Source of the DNA: JAEUHZ01 sp964552795
GTDB taxonomy: Bacteria; Planctomycetota; UBA1135; GCA-002686595
Direction: 5' to 3'
NCBI GenBank assembly: GCA_964552795.1
Contig: CAZKIO010000008.1
Coordinates: 1-64,000, forward strand
DNA length: 64,000 nucleotides
The notes under the pieces are model-generated. The model worked only from the letters and a program-made list of their open reading frames with translations. It ran no database searches and was not told where the DNA came from. Below, piece by piece: positions 1 to 8,814 of the stretch (positions are counted from its first letter, which is position 1; each line of letters opens with the position of its first letter). The position numbers and the translations under genes are program-made.

Positions 1-914
1 ACGAAGAAGATGAACCCCATGGACAGCACCGCTGCCGTTCCCGAGAACAGCTTCAACCAGCGGAATGCCACGTAGAAGAACCACTCCGGCTTGATGACCT
101 CCGGCGTCACCAGCGGATCGGCGCGCGGCCCCATCGTCGCGGGCAGGATCGTGGCCAGCGCCGACAGGAGGATCATGAGCACCAGGCCGATCAGGATCTC
201 GGTGAGGAAGTGGTCGGGGAAGAAGTTGAAGAACTTCTTCTCCTGCCTGGCGTCGCTCGGGAAGTGGAACTCGGTCACGCCCTGCAGGCGGATCACCGTG
301 ATGTGGATCGCGAGCAGCCCGATCGTCACGACCGGCAGGACTGCGGCGTGCAGGATGAAGAAGCGCGACAGCGTGCGGTCGTTGTACACGTCGCCGCCGA
401 GCATCATCTGCTTGGCGAGCGTGCCCACGAAGGGCACGCTCTCGGTGATGTTCGCGCCGACCGTCGCGCCCCAGTAGCTGAGCTGCTCGTAGACCAGGCT
501 GTAGCCGGTGAAGCCCAGAGACAGCGTGCAGACGAGCAGGAACATCCCGATCATCCAGTTGATCTCGCGCGGCTTGCGGTACGCGCCGGTGAAGAACACC
601 CGCATCTGGTGCAGGATCACGGCGGCGATCATCAGCGTCGCGCCCCACTTGTGGATGCCGCGCAGGTACCAGCCGAACGATGCGTCCTCGGTGATGTACC
701 GCACCGATTCGTAGGCGGTCTTGGGCGACGGCTCGTAGTAGAACGCCAGCAGGATCCCGGTCGCGATCTGCACCAGGAACAGGAACGCCGGCGTCCCGCC
801 CAAGCAGAACCACCAGTGCTTCAGGTGGTTCGGCACGGGCTCGTTGGAGAGCTCGCGGAGCTGGTCGCCCCGGATCGGCAGCCGCTCCTGGAACCAACGC
901 GCGATCAGCGCCAT
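1..914 (-). CDS. petB: Cytochrome b of a bc1/b6f-type complex (C-terminus off the window)
   Basis: Membrane diheme subunit that oxidises quinol and passes electrons to the Rieske protein and periplasmic carriers. The visible 304 residues start with ATG at 914, one base after the Rieske stop, so the two genes are coupled. Two heme-ligand His pairs are visible: GIHKW...LHQMR, spacing 14, and FILHAA...AIHIT, spacing 15. The 15 spacing in the second pair is the b6 rather than mitochondrial pattern. After the b6-like part the frame runs straight into a subunit-IV-like region with KPEWFFY, equivalent to the PEWY Qo-site motif with Phe for Tyr, so b6 and subunit IV appear fused. The gene continues beyond base 1. 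Confidence 0.92.
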   Translation of the reverse strand, partial: MALIARWFQERLPIRGDQLRELSNEPVPNHLKHWWFCLGGTPAFLFLVQIATGILLAFYYEPSPKTAYESVRYITEDASFGWYLRGIHKWGATLMIAAVILHQMRVFFTGAYRKPREINWMIGMFLLVCTLSLGFTGYSLVYEQLSYWGATVGANITESVPFVGTLAKQMMLGGDVYNDRTLSRFFILHAAVLPVVTIGLLAIHITVIRLQGVTEFHFPSDARQEKKFFNFFPDHFLTEILIGLVLMILLSALATILPATMGPRADPLVTPEVIKPEWFFYVAFRWLKLFSGTAAVLSMGFIFF

Positions 915-915
915 C

Positions 916-1554
916 TCAGGCCGGCTCTCCCCGGCCGCGTCGCGCGTGCGGATCCAGACACGGATCGTGGCCGGGACCGCGCGGGAGCTCGTCCGCCGGC
1001 AGGATCCCGCCCGCGACCTCCGCGCCGCCGGACAGCGACTCGAGCGGCACCTCGATGTAGAGCAGCCCGCCCTCGATCTTCAGCGGATAGCGGCCGAGCG
1101 ACTGCCCGGCTTCCGCCGGCGGACCCGCGGTCGCCTTGCCGCCCGGCTCGAACACGCCGTTGTGGCACGGACAGAAGAAGCGGTTGTTCTGCGGCTCCCA
1201 GTGCACCTGGCAGCCCAGGTGCGGGCACGTGCTCGACAGCGCGATGAAATCGGCGGCCGTCGCGCCCTCCCCTTGCCGCGCGATCGCGATGCGCTCGCCC
1301 GTCGGCGCGCGGAAGGGCAGCGATCCTCCGCGCGGGATCGACGCGACCTCGGCCACGTAGATCCACGCCAGCTTGCGCGCGCGCGCCGGATACAGGTAGC
1401 GGCCGCCGATCGCGGCCAACCCGCCGTAACCGGCGACCAGACCGCCGGCCATGGCGACGGTGGACGCGCGCGCCAGGAAGCCGCGGCGATCGGGCTCCTC
1501 GGCGCGGCCGGATCCGCTGGATTGGGTGTCGTGCTGCATCGTGCCTTGCCGCAC
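916..1554 (-). CDS. petC: Rieske 2Fe-2S protein of the cytochrome bc complex
   Basis: High-potential 2Fe-2S subunit that moves electrons from quinol at cytochrome b to a cytochrome c. The 212-residue product has a twin-arginine motif (DRRGFLARAS, residues 22-31) followed by one hydrophobic segment, so it is probably Tat-exported and anchored. Cluster motifs are CPHLGC (C110, H112) and CPCHNG (C128, H131), with C115-C130 able to form the usual disulfide. The C-terminal tail (about residues 175-212) is Pro/Arg/Gly-rich and unlike the family core. An internal ATG at 1539, preceded by AAGG, is an equally good start. It lies immediately upstream of cytochrome b. The cytochrome c component is not in view. 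Confidence 0.93.
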   Translation of the reverse strand: MRQGTMQHDTQSSGSGRAEEPDRRGFLARASTVAMAGGLVAGYGGLAAIGGRYLYPARARKLAWIYVAEVASIPRGGSLPFRAPTGERIAIARQGEGATAADFIALSSTCPHLGCQVHWEPQNNRFFCPCHNGVFEPGGKATAGPPAEAGQSLGRYPLKIEGGLLYIEVPLESLSGGAEVAGGILPADELPRGPGHDPCLDPHARRGRGEPA

Positions 1555-1697
1555 GCGGTGTGCGCGCGATGGGGAGACTCGGGCTGTGGCTCACGAGTAT
1601 CCGGCCCGTAGGGAAGGCCCGCGTCAGCACTGCGGCGTAGGCCGATACGAGATGGTGCGTACTCGCCGATGGCGACGCCGCGACCCTCGGCGGGTTC

Positions 1698-2423
1698 TCA
1701 GCGCGACCGCGCCGTCCGCAGCGTCTCGAGCACGCCGGCGAGCGCCGGTCCGACCGTCCGCGCGATGCGCCGGTGCCCTTCGGCCGTGGGGTGCAGGCCG
1801 TCCGGCAACGTCAGCTCCGGCACGCCGCCCACGCCGTCCAGGAACGAGGGCACGCACGCCACGCCCAGGTCCGCGGCGATGCGCGGGTAGATCGCCGCGA
1901 AATCGCGCGCGTACTCCGCGCCGTAGCTGGTCGGCAACTGCACGCCCAGGAGCAGCACGCGCGCGCCGGCCGCGCGCGCGCGCGCGACGATCTCGCGCAG
2001 GTTGGCCTCGACCTGCGCGGGCTCCATGCCGCGCAGCCCGTCGTTCCCGCCCAGCTCCAGCACGAGCACGTCCGGCTTCTGGCCCAGCACCCAATCGATG
2101 CGCCGCAATCCGCCCGCGCTGGTGTCGCCGCTGACGCCGGCGTTGACCAGGCGGAACGGGTGTCCGTCGGCGGCGAGCTCCCGCTGCAGGACCGCGGGGA
2201 ACGCCTGCTCCGCCGCGAGGTGCAGGCCGGCCGAGATGCTGTCGCCCAGGAACACGACGAGCGGCGCATCGTCGGGGACGGCGACCTCGTCCGGCCGCGC
2301 GCCGGCCTGGCCGGCGGCGAAGCCGTCGCCGGGCAGCGACTGTTGCGGTGCGCGCTCCGCGTCGCCGCAGGCGACCGCCAGGGTCGCCGCGAGCGCGATC
2401 AGGGTCGTGCGGACGAGGATCAT
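1698..2423 (-). CDS. GDSL-family arylesterase/acyl hydrolase (TesA-like lipoprotein)
   Basis: SGNH hydrolase expected to cleave acyl or aryl esters in the cell envelope. Of 241 residues, the first 19 form a short hydrophobic signal ending in a lipobox-like AVAC, suggesting an anchored lipoprotein. All four SGNH blocks are present: FLGDSISAG with Ser62, NAGVSGD, GGND with Asn127, and LPDGLHP with Asp208/His211. Length and spacing match E. coli TesA (about 208 aa) plus a linker. ATG 2423 was chosen because it gives the signal peptide; the frame stays open far upstream without coding character. It faces away from a YfhO-like gene and an ABC exporter pair, recalling the tesA-ybbA-ybbP neighbourhood. 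Confidence 0.85.
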   Translation of the reverse strand: MILVRTTLIALAATLAVACGDAERAPQQSLPGDGFAAGQAGARPDEVAVPDDAPLVVFLGDSISAGLHLAAEQAFPAVLQRELAADGHPFRLVNAGVSGDTSAGGLRRIDWVLGQKPDVLVLELGGNDGLRGMEPAQVEANLREIVARARAAGARVLLLGVQLPTSYGAEYARDFAAIYPRIAADLGVACVPSFLDGVGGVPELTLPDGLHPTAEGHRRIARTVGPALAGVLETLRTARSR

Positions 2424-2541
2424 GGTCCGGAATGTAGGCGAGCCGCGCGCCGCGCGCACCTCCGTCGGTACCGCGCGGTGGATCGGACGCCGCCGGTCCG
2501 CAAGACTCTCGCCGACCCGGGCACACCGGGCGCCGCCCCGC

Positions 2542-4848
2542 GTGACCCTTCCCGCCGCCACCACGCCGCTCTGGCGCCGTCTCGCGGCGTGGATCGTGCT
2601 CCTCGCCGCGCCGCTCGTCGTGTTCCGCCCGGTCCTGTTCGGCGGGTACACGTTCGCGCAGAGCCCGTACGCGGCCGACATGGCCGTGACGTACGGCGCG
2701 ACGGAGACCGTGCCCGTGCTCGATCCGGGCGCGGCCTCCTCGCAGGACGAGAGCTGGCTGGTCTTGATCCAGCGCTCGCTGCTCGAGGGGGAGATCCCGC
2801 TCGTCAACCTGAAGAACGGCCTGGGCGCGCCGCTCCTGGAGACGCTGCAGCCGGGCGTCCTGTACCCGTTGAACCTCGTCCTGCCGCTGCTCGCGCGCGA
2901 CTCGGCCTGGATGTTCGACGTGTTCGTGCTGCTGCACGTCGCGATCCTGCTCGCCGGACTGTTCGTGCTGCTGCGACTGTACGCCCGGGACGAGGCGGCG
3001 CTGGTCGTCGCGCTCGCGGTCGGCCTGTCGGGCGCGACGTACCAGCACCTCGACATGGTGCACTACCGCAGCTTCGCGTGGCTGCCGCTGGGGTTGTGGG
3101 CCGCCGTGCGCATCGCGCGCGGCGAGGGCGGAGCGCGCGAGGCGCTGGTGTTCCTGGCGACGCGCGTGGCGGCCATCGCGTCCGGAGCCTTGCAGGACGC
3201 CTTCGTCTCCTCGCTGGCGATCGGCGCGGTGTTCCTGGTCGAGTTGTGGAACGCGCCGCGCGCCGCCGTGCCGCGCGCGCGCCGCCTGGGCCGCTTCGCG
3301 CTCCTCGCACTGGCCTCCACGCTGCTCGCCGCGCCGTCGGTGGTCCCCTACCTCGTCGCGCGCGCGAGCGGCGATCTCTTCACCCAGGCGACGCCGGACC
3401 GCTCGATCACGGGCCTGGACGGCGACGCGCTCCTGTCGCTCGTGCTGCCGCACGCCCACGGGCTGTACCCGCACCTCCTGCGGCCCGACCGCTCGATCCG
3501 CTGGATGTCGAACTTCGCCGCCGTCGGCGCCTTCCTCGTCGTCCTGGGGATCGTCGTCGCCGTGCTCTGCCGCGACGGCGCGCGGCGTCGGCTGTTCCTC
3601 GGGCTTCTCTCCGTGACCGCGCTGGCGGCGCTGAAGGTCCAGCACGTTGCGCTCCTCGACTTCGTGCAGCGCGTGCCGCTCCTCAACGAGGTCCTGTTCT
3701 CGAAGTACCACCTGTTCCTGTTCGTGCTGTTCGGGATCCTCGCGGCGAGCGGTCTGGAGGAGTTCCTGATGCGCGCGCCGGGCGAACGCCGCGCGCTCGC
3801 CGCGCGCGCGGCCGTCGCCTTCTGCCTCCTGCTCGTCGCGGCGGGGGCGTACACGGCGTCGAGCGCCGCGTGGATCCCGGTCTCCACGCTGCCGGAACCG
3901 ACGCGGACCGAGCTCCTCACCGCGCACGCCGGTTCGCTGGGCGCCTTGCTCGTGGCGTTCGCCGTGCTGGTCCGGCCGGGGCGCCACGGCCTCCTCGTGC
4001 TGGCGCTCGCGGTCGTCGCCCAGGCCGCGCTGGTCGTCCCCGACGGCTGGCTGCAGCGGTTGCCGCGCTACTGGACGCCGGCCGAGATCGCGCCGTTCGT
4101 CGCGCAGCCGGTTCCCGAACGCGTCCTCACCGTGATCCCCGCCAACCAGAACCTGATCCAGGACTTCGAGTCGATCTCGCTGTTCGATCCGGTGCAGCTC
4201 GACAGCACGCACGGGTTCTTCTCGCGCTGCTTTCGCGTCGAGAACGCCGGCTTCAGCCTGCATCCCGTCGCCGGCGACGACGGCTTGAACGAGCGCGAGC
4301 TGCACGCCGCGCGCCTCCTGGGCGTCACGCGCATCCACGGGCACCGGGTGAACGGGCAGGAGGGCGTGCGGCCCGTCGGCAACGGCGTCTTCGTGCTGGA
4401 GGACTCCCTGCCGCGCGTCTTCCTGCTCTCGCGCGCGGCGTTCGAGCGCATCGAGGGCCAGTCGGGCCGCCGGGCGTTGAAGGACACGCTGGACGACATC
4501 CGCGGCGAGATCGCCGCCGGCCCGCGCGCGCGCCTGACTCGCGTCGGAACCAGCAGCGTCGAGTTCGGCGTGGACCGCGCCTTCCGCGGCGTCGCGGTGG
4601 TCGCCCAGGCGTACTCGCGCGGATGGACGCTCGCAGGCCGCCCCGCCATGCCGTTCGCGTCGATCCTGTGCGCCTGGGACGTCGACCTCGCCGGCGGAGA
4701 GCGCACGAGCATCGCGTACCGGCCGCCGGGTCTGCGCATCGCTTTGCCGCTCGCCGTCGCCGGCCTCGTGTTGGCGGCGCTCGCGACGTGGACCGCGCGG
4801 CGCCGCGTTCCGCCGCGGCGCGAGGTCTCGCAGGCCGCCGTCCCGTAG
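2542..4848 (+). CDS. YfhO-like polytopic membrane protein (putative glycosyl transfer / cell-surface glycan)
   Basis: A 768-residue integral membrane protein with many hydrophobic segments in its first two thirds. Near residue 100 the sequence 'GLGAPLLETLQPGVLYPLN' matches the YfhO-family loop in which a Gly-x-Pro-x-x-x-x-x-Gln block precedes a TyrPro, and the last third is a soluble beta-rich extracytoplasmic domain before a final TM and basic tail. YfhO proteins are linked to glycosylation of surface polymers, but no reaction is shown for this one. GTG 2542 is chosen because it directly precedes the first TM; the frame is open further upstream across the divergent promoter region. It sits 13 bp before an ABC ATPase gene, suggesting cotranscription. 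Confidence 0.7.
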   Translation: MTLPAATTPLWRRLAAWIVLLAAPLVVFRPVLFGGYTFAQSPYAADMAVTYGATETVPVLDPGAASSQDESWLVLIQRSLLEGEIPLVNLKNGLGAPLLETLQPGVLYPLNLVLPLLARDSAWMFDVFVLLHVAILLAGLFVLLRLYARDEAALVVALAVGLSGATYQHLDMVHYRSFAWLPLGLWAAVRIARGEGGAREALVFLATRVAAIASGALQDAFVSSLAIGAVFLVELWNAPRAAVPRARRLGRFALLALASTLLAAPSVVPYLVARASGDLFTQATPDRSITGLDGDALLSLVLPHAHGLYPHLLRPDRSIRWMSNFAAVGAFLVVLGIVVAVLCRDGARRRLFLGLLSVTALAALKVQHVALLDFVQRVPLLNEVLFSKYHLFLFVLFGILAASGLEEFLMRAPGERRALAARAAVAFCLLLVAAGAYTASSAAWIPVSTLPEPTRTELLTAHAGSLGALLVAFAVLVRPGRHGLLVLALAVVAQAALVVPDGWLQRLPRYWTPAEIAPFVAQPVPERVLTVIPANQNLIQDFESISLFDPVQLDSTHGFFSRCFRVENAGFSLHPVAGDDGLNERELHAARLLGVTRIHGHRVNGQEGVRPVGNGVFVLEDSLPRVFLLSRAAFERIEGQSGRRALKDTLDDIRGEIAAGPRARLTRVGTSSVEFGVDRAFRGVAVVAQAYSRGWTLAGRPAMPFASILCAWDVDLAGGERTSIAYRPPGLRIALPLAVAGLVLAALATWTARRRVPPRREVSQAAVP

Positions 4849-4861
4849 GCTAGGGAGCGCC

Positions 4862-5551
4862 ATGCCCGCCGTCCCCAGCGTCGAATGTCGTCGTCTCACC
4901 CGTCAGCTCTCCTCCGGCGGACGGCCGCTGACCGTGCTCGATGCGGTGGACCTCGCGATCCAACCCGGGGAATCCGTGGCGATCCTGGGACCTTCGGGCA
5001 GCGGGAAGTCGACGCTCCTCGGCCTGCTCGCGGGTCTCGACCGGCCCACGTCGGGCGAGGTGTGGATCGAGGGGCAGCGCATCGACGGACTCTCCGAGGA
5101 CGCCTTGTCGGCGCTGCGCCGCGGCCGGATCGGCTTCGTGTTCCAGAGCTTCCAGCTGCTGGCGAACCTGACCGCGCTCGAGAACGTGCTGCTGCCGCTG
5201 GAACTCACGGGCGTGCGCGACGCGCGCGCGCGTGCGCGGCGCCTGCTGGGCGAGGTCGGATTGGGCGAACGCACGCACCACTACCCGGCGCAGCTCTCCG
5301 GAGGCGAGCAGCAGCGCGTCGCGCTGGCCCGCGCGTTCGCTCCCGAGCCGGCGATCCTGTTCGCCGACGAGCCCACCGGCAACCTGGACGGAGCCACCGG
5401 CGCTGCGGTGCTGGCGCTGCTCACCGACCTGCGCGCGCGCCTGGGCGCGACGCTCGTGCTCGTCACGCACGACCCCGAGGTCGCGCGCAGCGCCGGACGC
5501 CGCATCCACCTGCGCGACGGCCGCGTCGAGCGCGTCGAGGCCGCGGCTTGA
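4862..5551 (+). CDS. ABC transporter ATP-binding protein (LolD/YbbA type)
   Basis: Cytoplasmic ATPase subunit of a MacB/Lol-type transporter. In 229 residues it shows Walker A GPSGSGKS (43-50), the Q-loop near FQSFQLL, the signature SGGEQQRVALARA, Walker B ILFADEPTGNLD and the H-loop LVTHD. The sequence 'ADEPTGNLD' is diagnostic of the LolD/MacB/FtsE branch. The next gene encodes an 841-residue permease with duplicated FtsX domains, so the pair looks most like YbbA-YbbP rather than LolCDE, which has two separate permeases. The stop overlaps the permease start in a TTGA, indicating translational coupling. The substrate is unknown; lipids or lipoproteins are plausible from family knowledge only. 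Confidence 0.92.
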   Translation: MPAVPSVECRRLTRQLSSGGRPLTVLDAVDLAIQPGESVAILGPSGSGKSTLLGLLAGLDRPTSGEVWIEGQRIDGLSEDALSALRRGRIGFVFQSFQLLANLTALENVLLPLELTGVRDARARARRLLGEVGLGERTHHYPAQLSGGEQQRVALARAFAPEPAILFADEPTGNLDGATGAAVLALLTDLRARLGATLVLVTHDPEVARSAGRRIHLRDGRVERVEAAA

Positions 5552-8073
5552 AGCCCGGCGCCGTGCTGGCGTTCGCGCTGCGCGAGAGCCGCGGCGCGCG
5601 CGGCAGGCTCGTGTTCTTCGCGGCCTGCCTGGCCCTGGGCGTGGGCGCGATCACCGGCGTTTCCTCGCTGTCCTCGGCGATCGAGGAAGGCATTCGCGCG
5701 CAGTCGCGCGAACTGCTCGGCGCCGACGTCGAGGTCGAGTCGCGCCGCGTGCTGCCGGACGAGCTGGACGCGCACGCCGCGGCGCTGCCCGGCCTGAGGC
5801 GCGTCGACACGCGCTCGCTCACGACGATGGTGCGGCCGGTCGGCGGCGAGCGCAGCCGCCTCGTCGACCTTTCGGCCGTCGGCGCCGGCTATCCCCTGTA
5901 CGGCGCGGTCGTGCTCGATCCGCCCGGGAGCCTCGATGACCTCGGCGACGACGGCATCGCCGTCGTGCCCGAGCTCTTGGCGGAGATCGAGTCGGCCGTC
6001 GGCGCGCGCCTCGCCATCGGCAGCGCCGAGTTCACCGTGCGCGCGGTGGTCGTCGACGCGCCGGGTCGCCTGGGCCTGGCGTTCCGCAGCGACCCGCGCG
6101 TGTTCGTCAGCCTCGCCGGTCTCGAACGCACGGGGCTCCTGGGCTTCGGCAGCCGCGTCCGCCACCGCGCGTTGTTCCGCGCGCCCGCCGGCACGCCGGC
6201 CGAGCGCGTCGAGGCCTGGGCCGCCGAGACGAAACGCGTCCTGCCCGGCCGCGAGTACATCTCGGTCGAGACCGCCAACGAGGCGCAGCCGACGATCCGC
6301 AGCTCGCTGGCGCGCGTCGAGCGTTTCGTCGGCCTCGCGGCGCTCCTGTCGCTCCTCCTGGGCGGCGTCGGCGTCGCGCAGATCGTGCGCGCGTGGGTCG
6401 CGTCGCGCGTGCAGGCGGTCGCCGTGCTGCGCGCCATCGGTTTCCGACCCGCCGAGGTGCTCGTGCTGCTCGCCACGCACGTCGCGCTGCTCGCCTTCGT
6501 CGCCAGCCTGGCCGGCGCGCTCCTGGGGACGCTCATCCCCTTCCTCGTGCCCGCGGTCGCGAGCGACGCGCTGCCGGCCGACTTCCAGATCGCCTGGCAG
6601 CCCCTCGCCGCCTGGAGAGGCACGCTGATGGGCGTCGCGATCGCGCTCGTCTTCGCGCTGCCGCCGCTGACGGCCGTGTGGCGCGTGCCGCCGGCGCGCG
6701 TGCTGCGCTCCGAGGCCGAGCCGCTGCCCGCGCCGCGCGCGGTCGCGTGGATCGCGGCGTCGGCGGTCGTGTCCGGCGTCCTGGCCGCGGCCTGGATCCA
6801 GGCCGAGTCGCTGTCGCTCGCGGCATACTTCACGGGCGGCGTCGCCGTCGCGGCCGCGCTGCTCGCGCTGGGCGCGCGCGGACTGACGTCGCTCGCCGCG
6901 CGCCTTCCGCGCGAACGACTGCCCGCGTGGCTCGTGCACGGCGTCTCCGCCCTCGCGCGGCCGGGCGCGGGAACGCGCGGCGCCGTCGTCGCGCTGGGCC
7001 TGGGCGTCCTGGTGGTCGCGTCGACCGCGCTGATCGAGCGCGAGGTCGCCGAACGCCTGCGCACCGCGCTGCCGGCGGACGCGCCGAGCATCTTCCTGGC
7101 CGACGTGCAGCCCGATCAGTGGCCCGGGATCCAGGACGTCCTGGCGCGCCACGGCGCCGTCAACGTCGTCGGCGTCCCGGTGGTCACGGCGCGCCTCGCG
7201 GCCGTCGGCGGCACGCCGGTCGCGAGCCTGGCCGCGGACCGTTCCGAGGACGCGCCGGACCGCAAGCGCTGGGTGCTGACGCGCGAGCAGCGCATCACCT
7301 GGATGGGCGAGCTGCCTGCCGACAATCGCGTCGTCGAAGGCACGCTGTGGAGCGACCCCGCGGTGCCCGAGGTCAGCATCGAGGAGGGCTTCGCGCGCGA
7401 CCTGGGCGCGACGCTCGGCACGCGCCTCACCTTCGACATCCAGGGCGTGCCGCGCGATCTCGCCGTGACGTCGATCCGCACCGTCGAGTGGGAGTCGTTC
7501 TCGATCAACTTCTTCCTGGTGGCCGAGCCGGGCGCGCTGGACGACGCGCCGCACATGCTGCTGGGCGCGGCGCGCGTCGAGGCCGCCGACGAGCAGCCGT
7601 TCCAGGACGAGCTCGCGCGGACCTACCCCAACGTGACGCCGCTGCGGGTGCGGCCGATCCTGGAGCGCGTGCTCGACATCCTCTCGCGCATGGCGGTCGG
7701 CGTGCGCGCGCTGGGCCTGTTCACGATCCTGGTGGGCCTTGCGATCCTGGCCGGCGTCGCCAGCTCCGGCGCCGTGCACCGCGCGCGCGAGGTCGCGCTG
7801 CTGAAGTCGCTCGGCGTGCGGCGCGCGTCGATCGCGGGCCTGTTCGCGACCGAGTACGGCCTGCTGGGCCTCGTCGCGGGGCTGGTCGGCGGTACCGCCG
7901 CGGCGGTGCTGGCCTGGACCTTCCTCGAGCAGGTCATCGACCTGGGCGCCGACGTCGCGTGGTGGATGCCGCTGGGCGCCGCGCTCGGCACCGCGTTGGT
8001 CGCCGCGCTGTGCGGCCTGCTGGCGAGCGCGCGCGCGCTGACGGCCCGGCCGATCGAGACGCTGCGCGGCTGA
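5548..8073 (+). CDS. FtsX-like ABC permease with two permease modules (YbbP type)
   Basis: Membrane subunit partnering the ATPase just upstream. The 841-residue product has an N-terminal TM (about residues 16-38), a periplasmic MacB-PCD-like domain to about 260, three TMs with 'ASRVQAVAVLRAIGF', further TMs around residues 390-440, a second periplasmic domain, and a final three-TM FtsX module containing 'REVALLKSLGVRRASI'. This is the duplicated-FtsX layout of YbbP (about 804 aa in E. coli). TTG 5548 is chosen because it overlaps the ATPase TGA; GTG 5563 is an alternative. No peptidase or cargo gene follows, so the substrate is open. Confidence 0.9.
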   Translation: MKPGAVLAFALRESRGARGRLVFFAACLALGVGAITGVSSLSSAIEEGIRAQSRELLGADVEVESRRVLPDELDAHAAALPGLRRVDTRSLTTMVRPVGGERSRLVDLSAVGAGYPLYGAVVLDPPGSLDDLGDDGIAVVPELLAEIESAVGARLAIGSAEFTVRAVVVDAPGRLGLAFRSDPRVFVSLAGLERTGLLGFGSRVRHRALFRAPAGTPAERVEAWAAETKRVLPGREYISVETANEAQPTIRSSLARVERFVGLAALLSLLLGGVGVAQIVRAWVASRVQAVAVLRAIGFRPAEVLVLLATHVALLAFVASLAGALLGTLIPFLVPAVASDALPADFQIAWQPLAAWRGTLMGVAIALVFALPPLTAVWRVPPARVLRSEAEPLPAPRAVAWIAASAVVSGVLAAAWIQAESLSLAAYFTGGVAVAAALLALGARGLTSLAARLPRERLPAWLVHGVSALARPGAGTRGAVVALGLGVLVVASTALIEREVAERLRTALPADAPSIFLADVQPDQWPGIQDVLARHGAVNVVGVPVVTARLAAVGGTPVASLAADRSEDAPDRKRWVLTREQRITWMGELPADNRVVEGTLWSDPAVPEVSIEEGFARDLGATLGTRLTFDIQGVPRDLAVTSIRTVEWESFSINFFLVAEPGALDDAPHMLLGAARVEAADEQPFQDELARTYPNVTPLRVRPILERVLDILSRMAVGVRALGLFTILVGLAILAGVASSGAVHRAREVALLKSLGVRRASIAGLFATEYGLLGLVAGLVGGTAAAVLAWTFLEQVIDLGADVAWWMPLGAALGTALVAALCGLLASARALTARPIETLRG

Positions 8074-8283
8074 GCGGGCGTTCGAGCGCGCGAGCGCGCG
8101 CAAGCATCGCACGTGCCACGGATTTCGCGCGAAGCACTTACGGCGACGATTTCCCCCATGGGCGAGGAATCGTCGCAAGTCCTTCCGTCACACGACGAGG
8201 GGCTTCCCTGCTCTGGAGTCCGGGGCGAGATTGGCGCCGTGGTTCGAGACCGCGTTCGCTAGCCCATCACAGGAGCCATGGAC

Positions 8284-8616
8284 ATGCCCGCGCACCGTCA
8301 GCCCTTCCGCCTCGTCGCCTCCAACCTCGTTTACATCCGCCGGAGCTTCTGGTACCCCGCCCGCCGCAGTCAGCGCATCGTGCTCCACCACGCTGATTGC
8401 CGCTATTGCCGTTGTGGCCTGGGAGTCTCCGGCCGGACGGCCCGCGTCGGGCCCGATCACCCGCTCATGGACTTCCCGAAGACAGCCTGGATCGGGCCCT
8501 TCGTCTCGCTCGCAGCGGCGAACGCGTGGCTGCGTCAGTTCCCCTACGCGCGCGGCCGACTCGCTGAACGATGCAGCTACTGCTGCAAGGTTCCGGAGTC
8601 CTGGCCCCCGCGGTGA
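8284..8616 (+). CDS. Small Cys/His-rich protein of unknown function
   Basis: A 110-residue hypothetical protein. Its Cys residues are paired: HHADCRYCRC near residue 40 and CSYCCK near the C-terminus, separated by a WIGPF segment and a short Ala-rich helix. The pattern of DC-x2-C early and C-x2-C late suggests one bound metal ion, probably zinc; this is inference. An AGGAG at 8271-8275 lies 8 bases from the ATG at 8284 and only 2 from the ATG at 8278, so I prefer 8284. Base composition is somewhat lower in GC than the neighbours. Flanking stretches 8074-8277 and 8617-8814 show no gene. I cannot name a family. Confidence 0.6.
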   Translation: MPAHRQPFRLVASNLVYIRRSFWYPARRSQRIVLHHADCRYCRCGLGVSGRTARVGPDHPLMDFPKTAWIGPFVSLAAANAWLRQFPYARGRLAERCSYCCKVPESWPPR

Positions 8617-8814
8617 TCCGGAACGACCACGTGAGCGCGTGTGAGCCTGCCTGGAGAGCTCCCACGCGAACTTGATTCGGCACCCTTTTCTGGTCCCGGC
8701 TGGCGTGCGAGGAAGCCGGCATTCGCGACCGGTCCACACGGGCCTCGACCGCAGCGCCACGCTCCTCGCACGCCAGCGGGGTCGACAGCCGCTTCAACGG
8801 CTCGGCTCGACCGC

